This document shows, in pieces, positions 43,241 through 52,005 of a stretch of DNA of 64,000 nt. Source of the stretch: a bacterium (GTDB taxonomy: Bacteria > Planctomycetota > UBA1135 > UBA2386); contig JANSXC010000013.1 of assembly GCA_024743115.1 (NCBI GenBank), forward strand, positions 124,001-188,000, read 5' to 3'. The position numbers were made by a program, and so were the translations under genes. Numbering within the stretch: the stretch's first letter is position 1; every line of letters begins with the position of its first letter. The notes under the pieces are model-generated. The model was not told the DNA's origin and did not search any database. It worked only from the letters and a program-made list of their open reading frames with translations.

Positions 43241-44236
43241 TCAGGCGGCGCGAGGCGGAGCCAACCCCGGGCGCACGACGAGCGGCAGGATCTCGTTGTG
43301 CCGCAGAACACGCAGCGACAACTCGCGACCGATCGCGTGCCGCGGCATTCCGAGCATGAGGTCGCCGATGCCGCGCACCGCCCGTTCGCCGACGGACAGC
43401 AACAGGTCGCCACCATGCACACCGGCCCGCGCCGCCGGCGAACCAGGGGTCACGCTCGCGACCGCCAGCGCCCGACGGGCCGGCAACCCGAGTCGGCGAG
43501 CGATCGTCGGCGCAATTTCGACACCCTGGACCGCCACACCGAGCCAGCCGCGCACGACCTCACCGTGTTCGCGCAACTCCGACAGCACGACGGCCGCGGT
43601 CGCGGCCGGCACCGCGAAGCACAGACCCTGCGCCTGCGGGACGATCGCTGTCGCAATGCCGAGCACCCGCCCGTCGTGATCGAGCAACGGCCCACCGGAG
43701 TTGCCGGGATTGAGCGGTGCATCCGTCTGGATCACGTCTTCGATCGAATGCCCGCGAGCCGTCGGCAACGAGCGCCCGAGGCCACTCACGATGCCCGCCG
43801 TCACGGAATGCGACAGTCCGTGAGGGCAGCCAACGGCGAGCGCCAGATCTCCGACGCGCGGCGCATCCGCAGCCCGCAGCTCGAGCGCGACCTCATCGGC
43901 AGCTGTCGCAGTGGACCGCGGCACACGCAGCACGGCGAGGTCGGTGGCAGCATCGACACCGAGTACGTCCACGACAGCGGATCGCCCGTCGTGAAACGTC
44001 GCCTCGACGGCCAGCGCCCCTTGCACCACATGACAATTCGTCAACGCAAGATCGTCCTCGCCGCAAAGGAACGCCGACCCCGAACCCACGCCGGCCCCCC
44101 GCCGCCCTTGGGACGGCCGCATCGCTCGCAGATGCAGCACCGCGGGTCGCACGCGCTGGACGACCGCGGCGATTTCGTCGGACACCAATCGCAGAACGCT
44201 CACTCGGCGGGATAGGCCGGCGCGGCCCGAATGCAA
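43241..44236 (-). CDS. HtrA/DegP-like serine protease with one PDZ domain
   Basis: A 331-residue trypsin-like protease. The catalytic triad is in order: His in LTNCHVVQG near 69, Asp in DAATDLAVLRV near 99, Ser in LNPGNSGGPLL near 178. The PDZ domain follows (about 230-320; GWLGVAVQGVEIAPTIARRL and VTPGSPAARAGVHGGDLLL). Unlike typical DegP proteins there is no signal peptide in this reading; the N-terminus (MHSGRAGLSRRVSVLRLV) is basic and short, so it may be cytoplasmic or its real start may be internal. Substrate unknown. It converges with the ferredoxin gene and follows the large protein at 44320 in the same direction. Confidence 0.83.
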   Translation of the reverse strand: MHSGRAGLSRRVSVLRLVSDEIAAVVQRVRPAVLHLRAMRPSQGRRGAGVGSGSAFLCGEDDLALTNCHVVQGALAVEATFHDGRSAVVDVLGVDAATDLAVLRVPRSTATAADEVALELRAADAPRVGDLALAVGCPHGLSHSVTAGIVSGLGRSLPTARGHSIEDVIQTDAPLNPGNSGGPLLDHDGRVLGIATAIVPQAQGLCFAVPAATAAVVLSELREHGEVVRGWLGVAVQGVEIAPTIARRLGLPARRALAVASVTPGSPAARAGVHGGDLLLSVGERAVRGIGDLMLGMPRHAIGRELSLRVLRHNEILPLVVRPGLAPPRAA

Positions 44237-44270
44237 ACGCGTCCGGCGCCGCCGCGCACCTACCCACAGG

Positions 44271-44290
44271 GCGATCGCCTTGGCGATCGC
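44271..44290. terminator. 9-bp perfect hairpin GCGATCGCC / GGCGATCGC
   Basis: GCGATCGCC (44271-44279) pairs with GGCGATCGC (44282-44290) around two bases. It lies about 30 bases beyond the stop of the large minus-strand gene. No T-tract follows, so it is a possible terminator or a palindromic repeat unit; the 8-base core GCGATCGC recurs in many genomes as a repeat word. Confidence 0.35.
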
Positions 44291-44319
44291 GCGTTACGAA
44301 GCGCCGCTCGATCGCCACC

Positions 44320-46245
44320 TCAGCGCGGCGGTAGTTCGACGGCGATCGCCTGCAGTTCGGTGCCGACGACGGTATCGACGATCGCCGTGCGATACCCCTC
44401 GGCGCCGATCTCGAACCGCATCACGCCGGTCGGCAGCCGCAGCAGATGACCGTCTTCCGGCAACCGCATCTCCTGGTCCGCAAACTGCACATGCGGCACG
44501 ACGATCTTGCCGTCGGCAGCCGTTACTTTCAGAACGATCTGCCCCTTGGGCGGCGCGATCCGCCAGGGACCGGAACCCGTCAACTGTTCGCGCCACGCCA
44601 CCTCGGCACCGCGCGCCGGCAAACCGATTACGTCCCCGGCCTTCAGATCTGGCCCCTGCCAATCGCCGTCGTACCCGAGGCGGAACTCGCGTTCGCGCCC
44701 GGCACGCTGGAACCCGGCCCGCGACCATTGGACGTCGACGAACGGCTGAGGGTCCGTTTCGCTACCGACGATCAGCTGCGGAGTCTTCGACAGCACGAGG
44801 TCGCCGAGATCGACCCGTCGCTCGTCGCCGCGCAACGGCAGCGGTACCCAAACGGAACGCATGCGCAGGTCGTCGTTCTTCGGCTTCAACTGGAGCACAC
44901 CGAGCCCCGACCCCCGCACCCGATACTCGAACCGCCCGTCGGGGTGCTCCTCGATCGCATCGCCCTTCGCTTCTTTCCAACCTTCGAGCCATTGCGATTC
45001 GATCGCGACCGGATTGCCGGACTCGTCGACCGCGCGACCCGTCACGATCGTCGGCGAGTACCACTTCAGCACGACCGGCTCGGGCGGCAACTCGGAAGCA
45101 TCGTCGAACGCGTAGACCCGCTGGCCCGGCAAACCGCGCTCGCCGTCCTCAGGTCGAAACTCGATCGCGAACGGACCGCGGACCGGAACGCGGATCGTAT
45201 CACCCTCACCTTCCAGGAACGGCTGACCCGGCCGCCGCACGGTCACCATGAGCCGTTCGCCCGAGGTCTCGAACCGGACGCGAACCCGCCGGGTCGGCAC
45301 GTTCGGCTCCTCCCGTTCGCCGGCTCCGGTCTGGCCCTCGTAGACGTCGGGGTCGGACAGATCCGGCAGGGTCAGGGTCACGGGGTAACTCCCGGGACGC
45401 TTGAAGAAGACCTTCCGCCCGTCCGGCATGCGCACCTGCGTGGTGCCGATGTCATGATCGCCGCCGAGGATGGTGAAGGCGCCGTTGGCCGCGGTTCTCG
45501 CCCAGGGTCCGCGATGCACATCGGGGGCACTCACGAATGCACCACCGACCGGCTGCCCGCGATGGTCCACGACGCGGCCGGTCATTGGCTTCGACCAGTA
45601 GCAGCGCACGATGTCAGGCGGTCCGCCGGGATACCAATCGACGTCGTCATAGCCGAGATCCAGACCAGGATGCTGCACATAGACGTCGCGGATGTGATTG
45701 TGCGGGTTGATCCCTCGAAGCACCGCGATGCCGTCCGGTCCCGCGACCGCATTCGTCAGATCCGGGGTATGGCCGCAGTAGCCGCAGAACCCGACCTTGG
45801 CTCCCGGAGCCGGTTGACCTCGCCAATCGAGCACGAGAACCGGCACATCGAAGGCGCGGCTGAGCCGCCAGATCGCGGTGGCGTTGCCGTCACGCGTGCT
45901 GATTCCGTACTTCGGATGCCGCACGGCCTGGATCATCGAGCTCGGCTTCAGATCGTCGACGGGGATCCGAACGACTCCCCTCGCATCGGTCACGGCCTTG
46001 CGCGTGGACCAGAACTCGCCGGCGATCGGCGTCGGGGACTCCGCGATCAGGTGGATCTCGGCGCCGACCACGGGCTCACCCGAGAGGTCGTCGACCGCGC
46101 GGAACCGAAGCCAGCCCTCCGCCCCGCTACCGGACAGATGGTCGTCGGTGAACGACAGACGCGCCTGACCTGCCACAGCCGCCGCCGGAACGACCGCGAA
46201 CAGCACGGCAAGAGTGATTCGAATCCAGGACAGGTGCAGCGCCAT
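44320..46245 (-). CDS. secreted protein with carboxypeptidase-regulatory-like domains
   Basis: A 641-residue protein with a signal peptide (MALHLSWIRITLAVLFAVVP, cleavage near VAGQ). Strand-rich modules follow, with motifs like RAVDDLSGEPVVGAEIHLI, VLVLDWRGQPAPGAKVGF, GRVVDHRGQPVGGAFVSAP and GRAVDESGNPVAIESQWL, which are carboxypeptidase-regulatory-like folds used in surface proteins. The rest has no recognisable enzyme motif. The start at 46245 was chosen to open with the signal; only 40 bases separate it from the divergent alcohol dehydrogenase start at 46286. The protein at 40224-42881 has a comparable design. Function unknown. Confidence 0.7.
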   Translation of the reverse strand: MALHLSWIRITLAVLFAVVPAAAVAGQARLSFTDDHLSGSGAEGWLRFRAVDDLSGEPVVGAEIHLIAESPTPIAGEFWSTRKAVTDARGVVRIPVDDLKPSSMIQAVRHPKYGISTRDGNATAIWRLSRAFDVPVLVLDWRGQPAPGAKVGFCGYCGHTPDLTNAVAGPDGIAVLRGINPHNHIRDVYVQHPGLDLGYDDVDWYPGGPPDIVRCYWSKPMTGRVVDHRGQPVGGAFVSAPDVHRGPWARTAANGAFTILGGDHDIGTTQVRMPDGRKVFFKRPGSYPVTLTLPDLSDPDVYEGQTGAGEREEPNVPTRRVRVRFETSGERLMVTVRRPGQPFLEGEGDTIRVPVRGPFAIEFRPEDGERGLPGQRVYAFDDASELPPEPVVLKWYSPTIVTGRAVDESGNPVAIESQWLEGWKEAKGDAIEEHPDGRFEYRVRGSGLGVLQLKPKNDDLRMRSVWVPLPLRGDERRVDLGDLVLSKTPQLIVGSETDPQPFVDVQWSRAGFQRAGREREFRLGYDGDWQGPDLKAGDVIGLPARGAEVAWREQLTGSGPWRIAPPKGQIVLKVTAADGKIVVPHVQFADQEMRLPEDGHLLRLPTGVMRFEIGAEGYRTAIVDTVVGTELQAIAVELPPR

Positions 46246-46261
46246 GCCCGTATGATGCAAG

Positions 46262-46327
46262 GCCCGTGCCGTCGAGAACATCGAGATGAGCGTTGCCCGT
46301 GCCGTCGAGAACATCGAGATGAGCGTT
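46262..46327. repeat. 33-bp tandem duplication at the start of the alcohol dehydrogenase gene
   Basis: The 33-base unit at 46262-46294 is repeated exactly at 46295-46327. Each copy contains an ATGAGCGTTGCCCG segment, so the gene has two in-frame ATG starts (46286 and 46319). The first five bases of the unit recur at 46328 and the similarity fades after that. An exact multiple of three preserves the frame, and the two copies read ...ENIEMSVARA twice at the protein level. Confidence 0.9.
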
Positions 46328-47410
46328 GCCCGCGCCGCCGTATTCCCCGCACCGCACCAGGAACCCGAGGTGCGCGAGATCGACCTCCCCGAGCTCACCG
46401 CGGGAGAAGCCCTGCTGCGGGTCGAGTGCAGCGAAGTCTGCGGCACCGACGTGCACCTGCACCACGGCCGCCTCGCCGGTGTGCCCTATCCGCTGATCCC
46501 GGGTCACGTCAGCGCGGGCACGCTCGAGGAGATCCACGGCGAACTCCGCACCGTCGATGGCCGCAGGCTCGCCGAGGGCGACCGCGTGACGTTCCTCGAC
46601 GTCCATCAGACCTGCCATCGCTGTCACTACTGCCTCGTGGCCAAGGCCAGCACACGCTGCCCCGAGCGCAAGGTCTACGGCATCACCTATGGCGCGAACG
46701 AGGGCCTGCTCGGCGGCTGGTCAACGCACGTTCACCTGCGGCGCGAGACGCGCATTCTCGCACTCGGCGACGTCAGCGCGCGCGACTTCCTGACCGCGGG
46801 GTGTTCGCTGCCGACCGCACTGCACGCGATCGAGCGCGCCGAGATCGGAATCGGCGACGACGTGTTGGTGCTCGGCACGGGCCCCGTCGGCATCGCCGCG
46901 ATCGCGCTCGCGCAGATGTCCGGCGCGGGCCAGGTGCTGGCGATCGGCGGTCCCGAGAACCGCCTGCCAGCGGCAACGGCCGCGGGCGCAGCTCACGCCA
47001 TCGACTTCGCATCACATTCGCCCGCCGAACGGCGCGACTGGGTGCGCAGTCACACGGGTGGCCGCGGCGCCGACACGGTCATCGAGGCCACGGGCGCACC
47101 GAGCGCCGTCGTCGACGCCATGCACCAGACCCGAGACGCGGGCCGGGTCGTCGTAGTCGGACAGTACACCGACCACGGCGACGTGCCGTTCAACCCGCAC
47201 CTCGACCTCAACCAGAAGCACATCGACGTACGCGGCTGCTGGGGCAGCGACTACTCCCATTTCCATCGCGCCGTGCAGGTCGTCGGACATCCACGACTAG
47301 GTGGCGCGTGGCGTGGCCTGCCCACGCAGGAGTACTCGCTCGAGAACGTCGGGGAAGCGCTCGAGCGCGTCGCGACCGGCGAGATCCTCAAGGCGCTCGT
47401 GCGACCCTGA
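46286..47410 (+). CDS. zinc-dependent alcohol dehydrogenase (MDR family)
   Basis: A 374-residue protein (363 if the second ATG, 46319, is used). The catalytic zinc region reads VCGTDVHLHHG near 52, followed by PLIPGHVSAG where the GHE motif has His but Val instead of Glu, and the structural zinc loop has CHRCHYCLVAKASTRC near 110. The Rossmann glycine motif is LVLGTGPVGIAAIALA near 195. This pattern fits L-threonine dehydrogenase or sorbitol dehydrogenase-like MDR enzymes; substrate unknown. Its start lies inside a 33-bp tandem duplication, which produces an N-terminal extension MSVARAVENIE ahead of the second start. Confidence 0.85.
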   Translation: MSVARAVENIEMSVARAAVFPAPHQEPEVREIDLPELTAGEALLRVECSEVCGTDVHLHHGRLAGVPYPLIPGHVSAGTLEEIHGELRTVDGRRLAEGDRVTFLDVHQTCHRCHYCLVAKASTRCPERKVYGITYGANEGLLGGWSTHVHLRRETRILALGDVSARDFLTAGCSLPTALHAIERAEIGIGDDVLVLGTGPVGIAAIALAQMSGAGQVLAIGGPENRLPAATAAGAAHAIDFASHSPAERRDWVRSHTGGRGADTVIEATGAPSAVVDAMHQTRDAGRVVVVGQYTDHGDVPFNPHLDLNQKHIDVRGCWGSDYSHFHRAVQVVGHPRLGGAWRGLPTQEYSLENVGEALERVATGEILKALVRP

Positions 47411-47430
47411 CGTCGCTGCCGCCGCGCGCG

Positions 47431-48012
47431 CTACGGCTTCTGGATCGACAGCCAGGTGTCGACGACGGCGCCGAGTTGCTGCCGGAGCAGCGCCTTGCTG
47501 CGATGCACGCGAACCTGCAGCGTGTTCTCACTGGCGGCGCAGAGCTCGCTCATTGCGGCGTAGCTCAGGCCTTCGACGTGAAACAGCACGAACGCTTCGC
47601 GCATCAGGATCGGCAGCCGGTCGATCGCGAGTGCGAGCTGCGCCGCGGACTCGCGACGAACGATCGAGCTCAGAGCGGAACGCGCGCGGTCGGGTACTGC
47701 CGCAAGCGCCGCGTCGCCCGCGTGCGACCGCTGCACCTCGTCGCGCAGGTGGTTGCGGCAACGGTTGACGGCGATCGAGAGCAGCCAGCTCACGAACCGT
47801 TCTGGCTGCTGCAGCTGGTCGAGGCGCTCGAACGCCCGCCGCAAGGCATCCTGCACGAGGTCGTCGGCCACGCCGCCGTCACCGCACATGACCGTGAGAT
47901 AACGCAGCAATCGATCGCGTTGCGCGGCAAAGAGCTCTTCGAACGCACCTCGGTCGCCACCCTGCGCCGCGCGCACGAGCGCCACATCGATCGCACCTTC
48001 ACTCGACCCCAC
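47431..48012 (-). CDS. ECF-type RNA polymerase sigma factor
   Basis: A 193-residue sigma-70-like factor. Region 2 is GAFEELFAAQRDRLLRYLTV with VADDLVQDALRRAFERLDQL, and the -10 recognition region is FVSWLLSIAVNRCRNHLR. Region 4 is RLPILMREAFVLFHVEGLSY followed by AASENTLQVRVHRSKALLRQ, a typical ECF HTH. It starts with GTG at 48012, overlapping the end of the kinase gene by 14 bases, so it is translationally coupled to the kinase, the upstream gene. No anti-sigma factor is adjacent; the kinase is the likely regulator. Confidence 0.88.
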   Translation of the reverse strand: MGSSEGAIDVALVRAAQGGDRGAFEELFAAQRDRLLRYLTVMCGDGGVADDLVQDALRRAFERLDQLQQPERFVSWLLSIAVNRCRNHLRDEVQRSHAGDAALAAVPDRARSALSSIVRRESAAQLALAIDRLPILMREAFVLFHVEGLSYAAMSELCAASENTLQVRVHRSKALLRQQLGAVVDTWLSIQKP

Positions 48013-50098
48013 CGCAGACCTCCTTACGCCAACGCGTCCTCATCGGCTCGTCCCGCAGGCGCGACCACGGCAGCACCTCGAGCTGCGGCTCGGCACCGGC
48101 CCGCGCGAGCACGACCATGGCCGCGAACGAGTCGGAGGCGAGCCCGCGCGCGCTCAGCAGCTTTGCCGCGTGTTCGGGTGACACCAGGAGATGCGCCGAC
48201 CGATGCTCGAGTGCCGGCATGGCCAGGACCGGCCCTTGAACCGCGACCATCAACGAATCGGCCACCGGGACTTCGGCCGGATCACAGCCCGCGAGCAGCT
48301 TCAGCAGACGGTCGCGCTCCGCCGGCGGCAGGTTGCGGCCCGCGAGCTGCGCCTGCCAGACGCGCTGCCCGCTGAGCCATGTGACGGCCGATTCCCCGGC
48401 CCCATGCAGCCACGCCATCTCGGCACACGCGCGCATGCGCTCGAAGTCCGCACCGGCCGCGGGCGCGGCGAGCAACTGCAACAGCCAGTGCTCGGGACCG
48501 TCCACGGGCAGCCGCCGCACGCGTTCGAGCAACGCCGCCATTCGCGCCGCCGCATCGACCAGGCGAAGGTCGAGCAGATCCGTGACAACCGCGAATCCGG
48601 CAGGCAGGCGGGCCGTTACGCGCCGCACGACAGTGGGATCGTCGCACGCCAGATGCACGGCCATGTGAGCCAGCGTGGCCCGTACCTGGTTCGGACTCGC
48701 AGCGGTCGCGGCAGTCTCGACCGCCAGCTGCTGCCAGGCAGCGGGCGCGTCGCCCGCCGCGAGCAGCCGTGCCGCCGGTTCCGGAGCAGCACCCGCCTCG
48801 ACAGCGGTCTCCGACCCGAACAACCGCCGCCGCCGCTTCTGGTCGCAGAGCGCCCAGTCCGCCGGCGCGCCGACGACGCGAGGCAACACGCGATACGCGG
48901 TCAGCCAGGCGAGCTGCGCCCATTCCCGGGCGCCGACATCACGCGACGCCTCGAACTCGGCGATGGCAGCGAAGAACTCGCCGCGCATCAGGCGTGCCCG
49001 GCCGCGCTCGAACGCCGTCGGAGTCGGCGCAACTCGCGAGTCGCGGTCCGCCGACTCGCGATCATCACCGGCTGCGAACCCGAAACCATCGCCGAGCCAG
49101 AACCCGAACAGCAGCAGTGCGGCACCCGCAAACGCGCCCGCCCAGCCCAGCCGCGCAGAACGCTCTCCGGGATGCGCTTCGGCATCGGGCGAAACGGTCG
49201 CATGCAGCGCTGCACCGAACGCCGCCGCAGACTCGAAACGATCCTCTCGCACCTTCGCCAACGCCCGTAGCACCGCGTGATCCAGAGCTGCCGGCACGCC
49301 CTCACGGATCACCGAGGGCGCCTGAGGCACGAGCGACTCGATGAGCTTGAGAACGGCAAAGACGTTCGCCCCGTGAAACGGGTTCTTGCCCGTGAGCAGC
49401 TCGTAGACCAGTACCCCGAGTGCGTGCACGTCCGCCCGTTCGTCGACCTCGTCGCCGGCATCGAGCACCTGTTCGGGCGCCATGTACTCGGGGGTACCGA
49501 CGATCTCACCCGTGCGTGTGACGGGGTTGTCGCCATCTCGCGCTCGCGCGATGCCGAAGTCCAGCACGCGCACGCGGCCGTCTTCACTGCGCAGAACGTT
49601 CTCGGGTTTGATATCGCGGTGGAGCACACCGCACGCGTGCGCTGCCGCGAGGACGTCCGCGACCTCGGCCCCGAGCCGCGCGGCTTCGGCAACCGGCACC
49701 GGTCCATCGGCGAGTAGCTCGCGCAGACTCTTGCCGCTGACGAACTCGAGCACGAGATACGGCCGGTCGCCGAAGACGTCGCATTCGAGAACGCGCACGA
49801 CACCGGGATGATCGACTGCGGCTTGCAACCGTGCCTCGCGCGCGAACCGTTCGCGCATCGCTGCGGCATCCTCGCCGAGCGGCGGCGACATGAGTTTGAT
49901 CGCGACGCGCGTCCCGAGTTCGGAGTGATGCGCGAGGTAGACCTCACCCATACCGCCGGCGGCGAGCGGCCGGTCCAGAACGAAGTCGCCGAGGCGCTCG
50001 GGTACGGGCCGGGCGCCGCAGTGAGCACAGCTGCCTGGCAGGCGCTCGACGCTTCCGAGCGTCAGCACCTTGCCGCAAGCCGCGCAACGGATCTGCAT
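47999..50098 (-). CDS. Ser/Thr protein kinase with N-terminal zinc ribbon and membrane helix
   Basis: A 699-residue protein. Residues 1-30 are a zinc ribbon (CAAC near 5-8 and CAHC near 24-27). The kinase domain (about 37-290) has the glycine loop AAGGMGEVY near 47-54, Lys68 in VAIKLM, HRDIKPEN from 160, DFG at 180, and GTPEYMAPEQ. A membrane helix is at about 315-335 (GAFAGAALLLFGFWLG). The remaining 350 residues are helical and Ala-rich with TPR-like pairs and no assigned domain. The protein is probably a sensor kinase with a periplasmic C-terminal part. The ECF sigma gene begins inside its last codons, arguing for a joint pathway, as seen for the pair at 17.8-22.5 kb but in the opposite order. 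Confidence 0.87.
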   Translation of the reverse strand: MQIRCAACGKVLTLGSVERLPGSCAHCGARPVPERLGDFVLDRPLAAGGMGEVYLAHHSELGTRVAIKLMSPPLGEDAAAMRERFAREARLQAAVDHPGVVRVLECDVFGDRPYLVLEFVSGKSLRELLADGPVPVAEAARLGAEVADVLAAAHACGVLHRDIKPENVLRSEDGRVRVLDFGIARARDGDNPVTRTGEIVGTPEYMAPEQVLDAGDEVDERADVHALGVLVYELLTGKNPFHGANVFAVLKLIESLVPQAPSVIREGVPAALDHAVLRALAKVREDRFESAAAFGAALHATVSPDAEAHPGERSARLGWAGAFAGAALLLFGFWLGDGFGFAAGDDRESADRDSRVAPTPTAFERGRARLMRGEFFAAIAEFEASRDVGAREWAQLAWLTAYRVLPRVVGAPADWALCDQKRRRRLFGSETAVEAGAAPEPAARLLAAGDAPAAWQQLAVETAATAASPNQVRATLAHMAVHLACDDPTVVRRVTARLPAGFAVVTDLLDLRLVDAAARMAALLERVRRLPVDGPEHWLLQLLAAPAAGADFERMRACAEMAWLHGAGESAVTWLSGQRVWQAQLAGRNLPPAERDRLLKLLAGCDPAEVPVADSLMVAVQGPVLAMPALEHRSAHLLVSPEHAAKLLSARGLASDSFAAMVVLARAGAEPQLEVLPWSRLRDEPMRTRWRKEVCGGVE

Positions 50099-50128
50099 TT
50101 GATCGCGAGCCCCTATCAGGTTTCCCGT

Positions 50129-51550
50129 TCAGAAATCCCGGAACCGGTCGACGTAACGCCGCAGCGTGCGGCTATGGGCTTCGGCCATCGACCGGACCCG
50201 CGCCACGTCCTCGTCGTCGTCGCTCGCGAACTGCCGACGGCTGAAATCGAGCGCGTCCTGCAGTGCCCGATCCGCGACGGCCCACTTCCGGCGCTCCGCT
50301 TCCTTCGCCATGTCGTGCATGCCCTCGGCGAGCACTGCAATCGTGTAGTTCTTGCGCACCTCGGGATCGCGCAACCGGCGGCCGGACTCGTCGACGAGTC
50401 GCAGTTCGTCCGCGGCCCGCACGTTCTCACGACCGCTGCCAGCGCGGTAGGTCAGCTGCGCACGGACATTGATCACCGCGGCGCTGGCCAACGCACTGCG
50501 CCCGGCGCCGCCATGACGCACGCGACACACCGCCAGCACCACGCCCGTAGCGCCGCGATTGAGGTTCGGCAGCGCGACAACATGCCGGCCGTCACGACGG
50601 ATCACCCCGTGCCCCACCACGCGATCGAGCCGCAACTGTCGCGGTAACTCGAACTCGAGATCGACGCGCCGCGCCACGGGTGCGACCAGCGCTTCGTGCT
50701 CGTCGACGAATACCTTCTGCACATCGCGCGCGTCCGCGACGTAGTGAAACAGGCCGCGACCGCCGCGCGCGAGCCGATCGAGCAGCGAGATGTCGAGATC
50801 ACGGCCGACACCGATGGTCGACAGATCGATATCCTCGCGCGTGAACGCCGCGGCATCCGTGAGGATCCGTTCCGCGTCGGTTTCGCCACGGTTGGCAATC
50901 CCGTCAGTGAGCAGCAGTACGCGGTTGCTCGAGTCGCCGCGTGCCCGCGTCGCGACCTCACGCAGCGCAAGCATCAGGCCCGCGTGCAGGTTCGTGGCAC
51001 CACCGGGTTCGAGTTCGGCTATGGCATCACGCAGCCAGCAGCCGTCGGCGACCCGCCGACCGGGCTGCTGGACCCGCGCCTCGCTCGAGTAGGTGACGAG
51101 CGTGACGCAATCGTCCGGCCGCAGCCGCTCGGCGAACGCAGTGAGCGCACGTTTGACCTGCACCATCTTGCCCGCCTCCTCCATCGAGCCGGAGCAATCG
51201 ATCACGAGCGCGAGGTTGAGCGGCGGCAGATCGGCGCGGTCGTCGCCCGGTGCCGTGGTGTAGCCGAACTGCACGACGACCTCGTCGCCCGGCGCCGCTT
51301 CCACATTGCCGCATCGCACCTGCAGCATGACGCTCTGCTCATTGCGCGGCAACGGCAGCCGATGATGGTGGTAGTTGACGATGTCGGCCACCGCCACCTC
51401 GAGGGGCGTCGGCAGCTTGCCGAGCGCAGCCGCCTCGCGGGTTCTGGCGTGGCCGAACGACGAGCCGGCATCCTGACCGACGACCGTGGGGAACGGCAAG
51501 GTCGTGGCGCAGGCCAGAGTGAGAAGTGCAGGTCGGAACAACGGGCGCAT
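50129..51550 (-). CDS. secreted von Willebrand factor A domain protein
   Basis: A 473-residue exported protein with a signal peptide (MRPLFRPALLTLACATTLPF). The VWA domain occupies about residues 105-290: MIDAS motif DCSGSM near 118, TNLHAG near 183 and TDGIANRGETD near 215 supply the metal-ion-dependent adhesion site residues. Before it is a short segment PTPLEVAVADIVNYHHHRLP; after it an Ig-like sandwich and a helical end. YfbK/inter-alpha-trypsin-type bacterial proteins show the same N-terminal VADIVNYH lead. The function is likely protein-protein interaction at the surface. It lies directly upstream of the kinase-sigma pair on the same strand (30-base gap) and probably belongs to that unit. 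Confidence 0.82.
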   Translation of the reverse strand: MRPLFRPALLTLACATTLPFPTVVGQDAGSSFGHARTREAAALGKLPTPLEVAVADIVNYHHHRLPLPRNEQSVMLQVRCGNVEAAPGDEVVVQFGYTTAPGDDRADLPPLNLALVIDCSGSMEEAGKMVQVKRALTAFAERLRPDDCVTLVTYSSEARVQQPGRRVADGCWLRDAIAELEPGGATNLHAGLMLALREVATRARGDSSNRVLLLTDGIANRGETDAERILTDAAAFTREDIDLSTIGVGRDLDISLLDRLARGGRGLFHYVADARDVQKVFVDEHEALVAPVARRVDLEFELPRQLRLDRVVGHGVIRRDGRHVVALPNLNRGATGVVLAVCRVRHGGAGRSALASAAVINVRAQLTYRAGSGRENVRAADELRLVDESGRRLRDPEVRKNYTIAVLAEGMHDMAKEAERRKWAVADRALQDALDFSRRQFASDDDEDVARVRSMAEAHSRTLRRYVDRFRDF

Positions 51551-51603
51551 ACGAGTTTTCTCCGGTCAGTGAACGACCGAGAGACCCAATTGCGCCGTGG
51601 ACC

Positions 51604-51996
51604 TTACCGCAAACTTTCGATTCGGCCCGCCGCGTCGACGATCTGCGTGATGCGGAGGCCGTAGGCGTCATCCACGAGAACCACCTCACCGCGGGCGACG
51701 AGCTTGCCGTTGACCCGCAGATCGACCGGCTCCTCGCTCTTCTTGTCGAGCGCGATGACGCTGCCCGGCACCAGCTTGAGAACGTCCTCGAGTGCCATCT
51801 CGGTGCGCCCGACCTCGACGGAGATCGGGATCTCGACGTCGAGCAGCAGATCGAGGTTCTTGTTGTCCTCGCCTGCCATTCCGCCACCGAGCGGGCCGAA
51901 CGTCACGGGCTGAACCGCCGCGGCCGCGAGCTCGGCGCCCGCCTGCTGCACGTCGCCCTCGCTCCACTCGTCCTGGTTGTCGGTCGGTTCGGTCAT
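51604..51996 (-). CDS. fliN: flagellar motor switch protein FliN
   Basis: A 130-residue protein. The C-terminal SpoA-type domain is LDLLLDVEIPISVEVGRTEM with LEDVLKLVPGSVIALDK and DLRVNGKLVARGEVVLVDD, the standard FliN fold. An N-terminal extension of about 45 residues precedes it. It forms the C-ring with FliM and FliG. The gene is the last of the flagellar operon in this window, nine bases after fliM. Confidence 0.93.
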   Translation of the reverse strand: MTEPTDNQDEWSEGDVQQAGAELAAAAVQPVTFGPLGGGMAGEDNKNLDLLLDVEIPISVEVGRTEMALEDVLKLVPGSVIALDKKSEEPVDLRVNGKLVARGEVVLVDDAYGLRITQIVDAAGRIESLR

Positions 51997-52005
51997 GCTT
52001 GTTGC

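Noticed and set aside
44446-48375. A 1309-codon plus-strand open frame across several genes
   Set aside because: It overlaps the dehydrogenase, the large secreted protein and the sigma factor in other frames; its content is low-complexity and motif-free.
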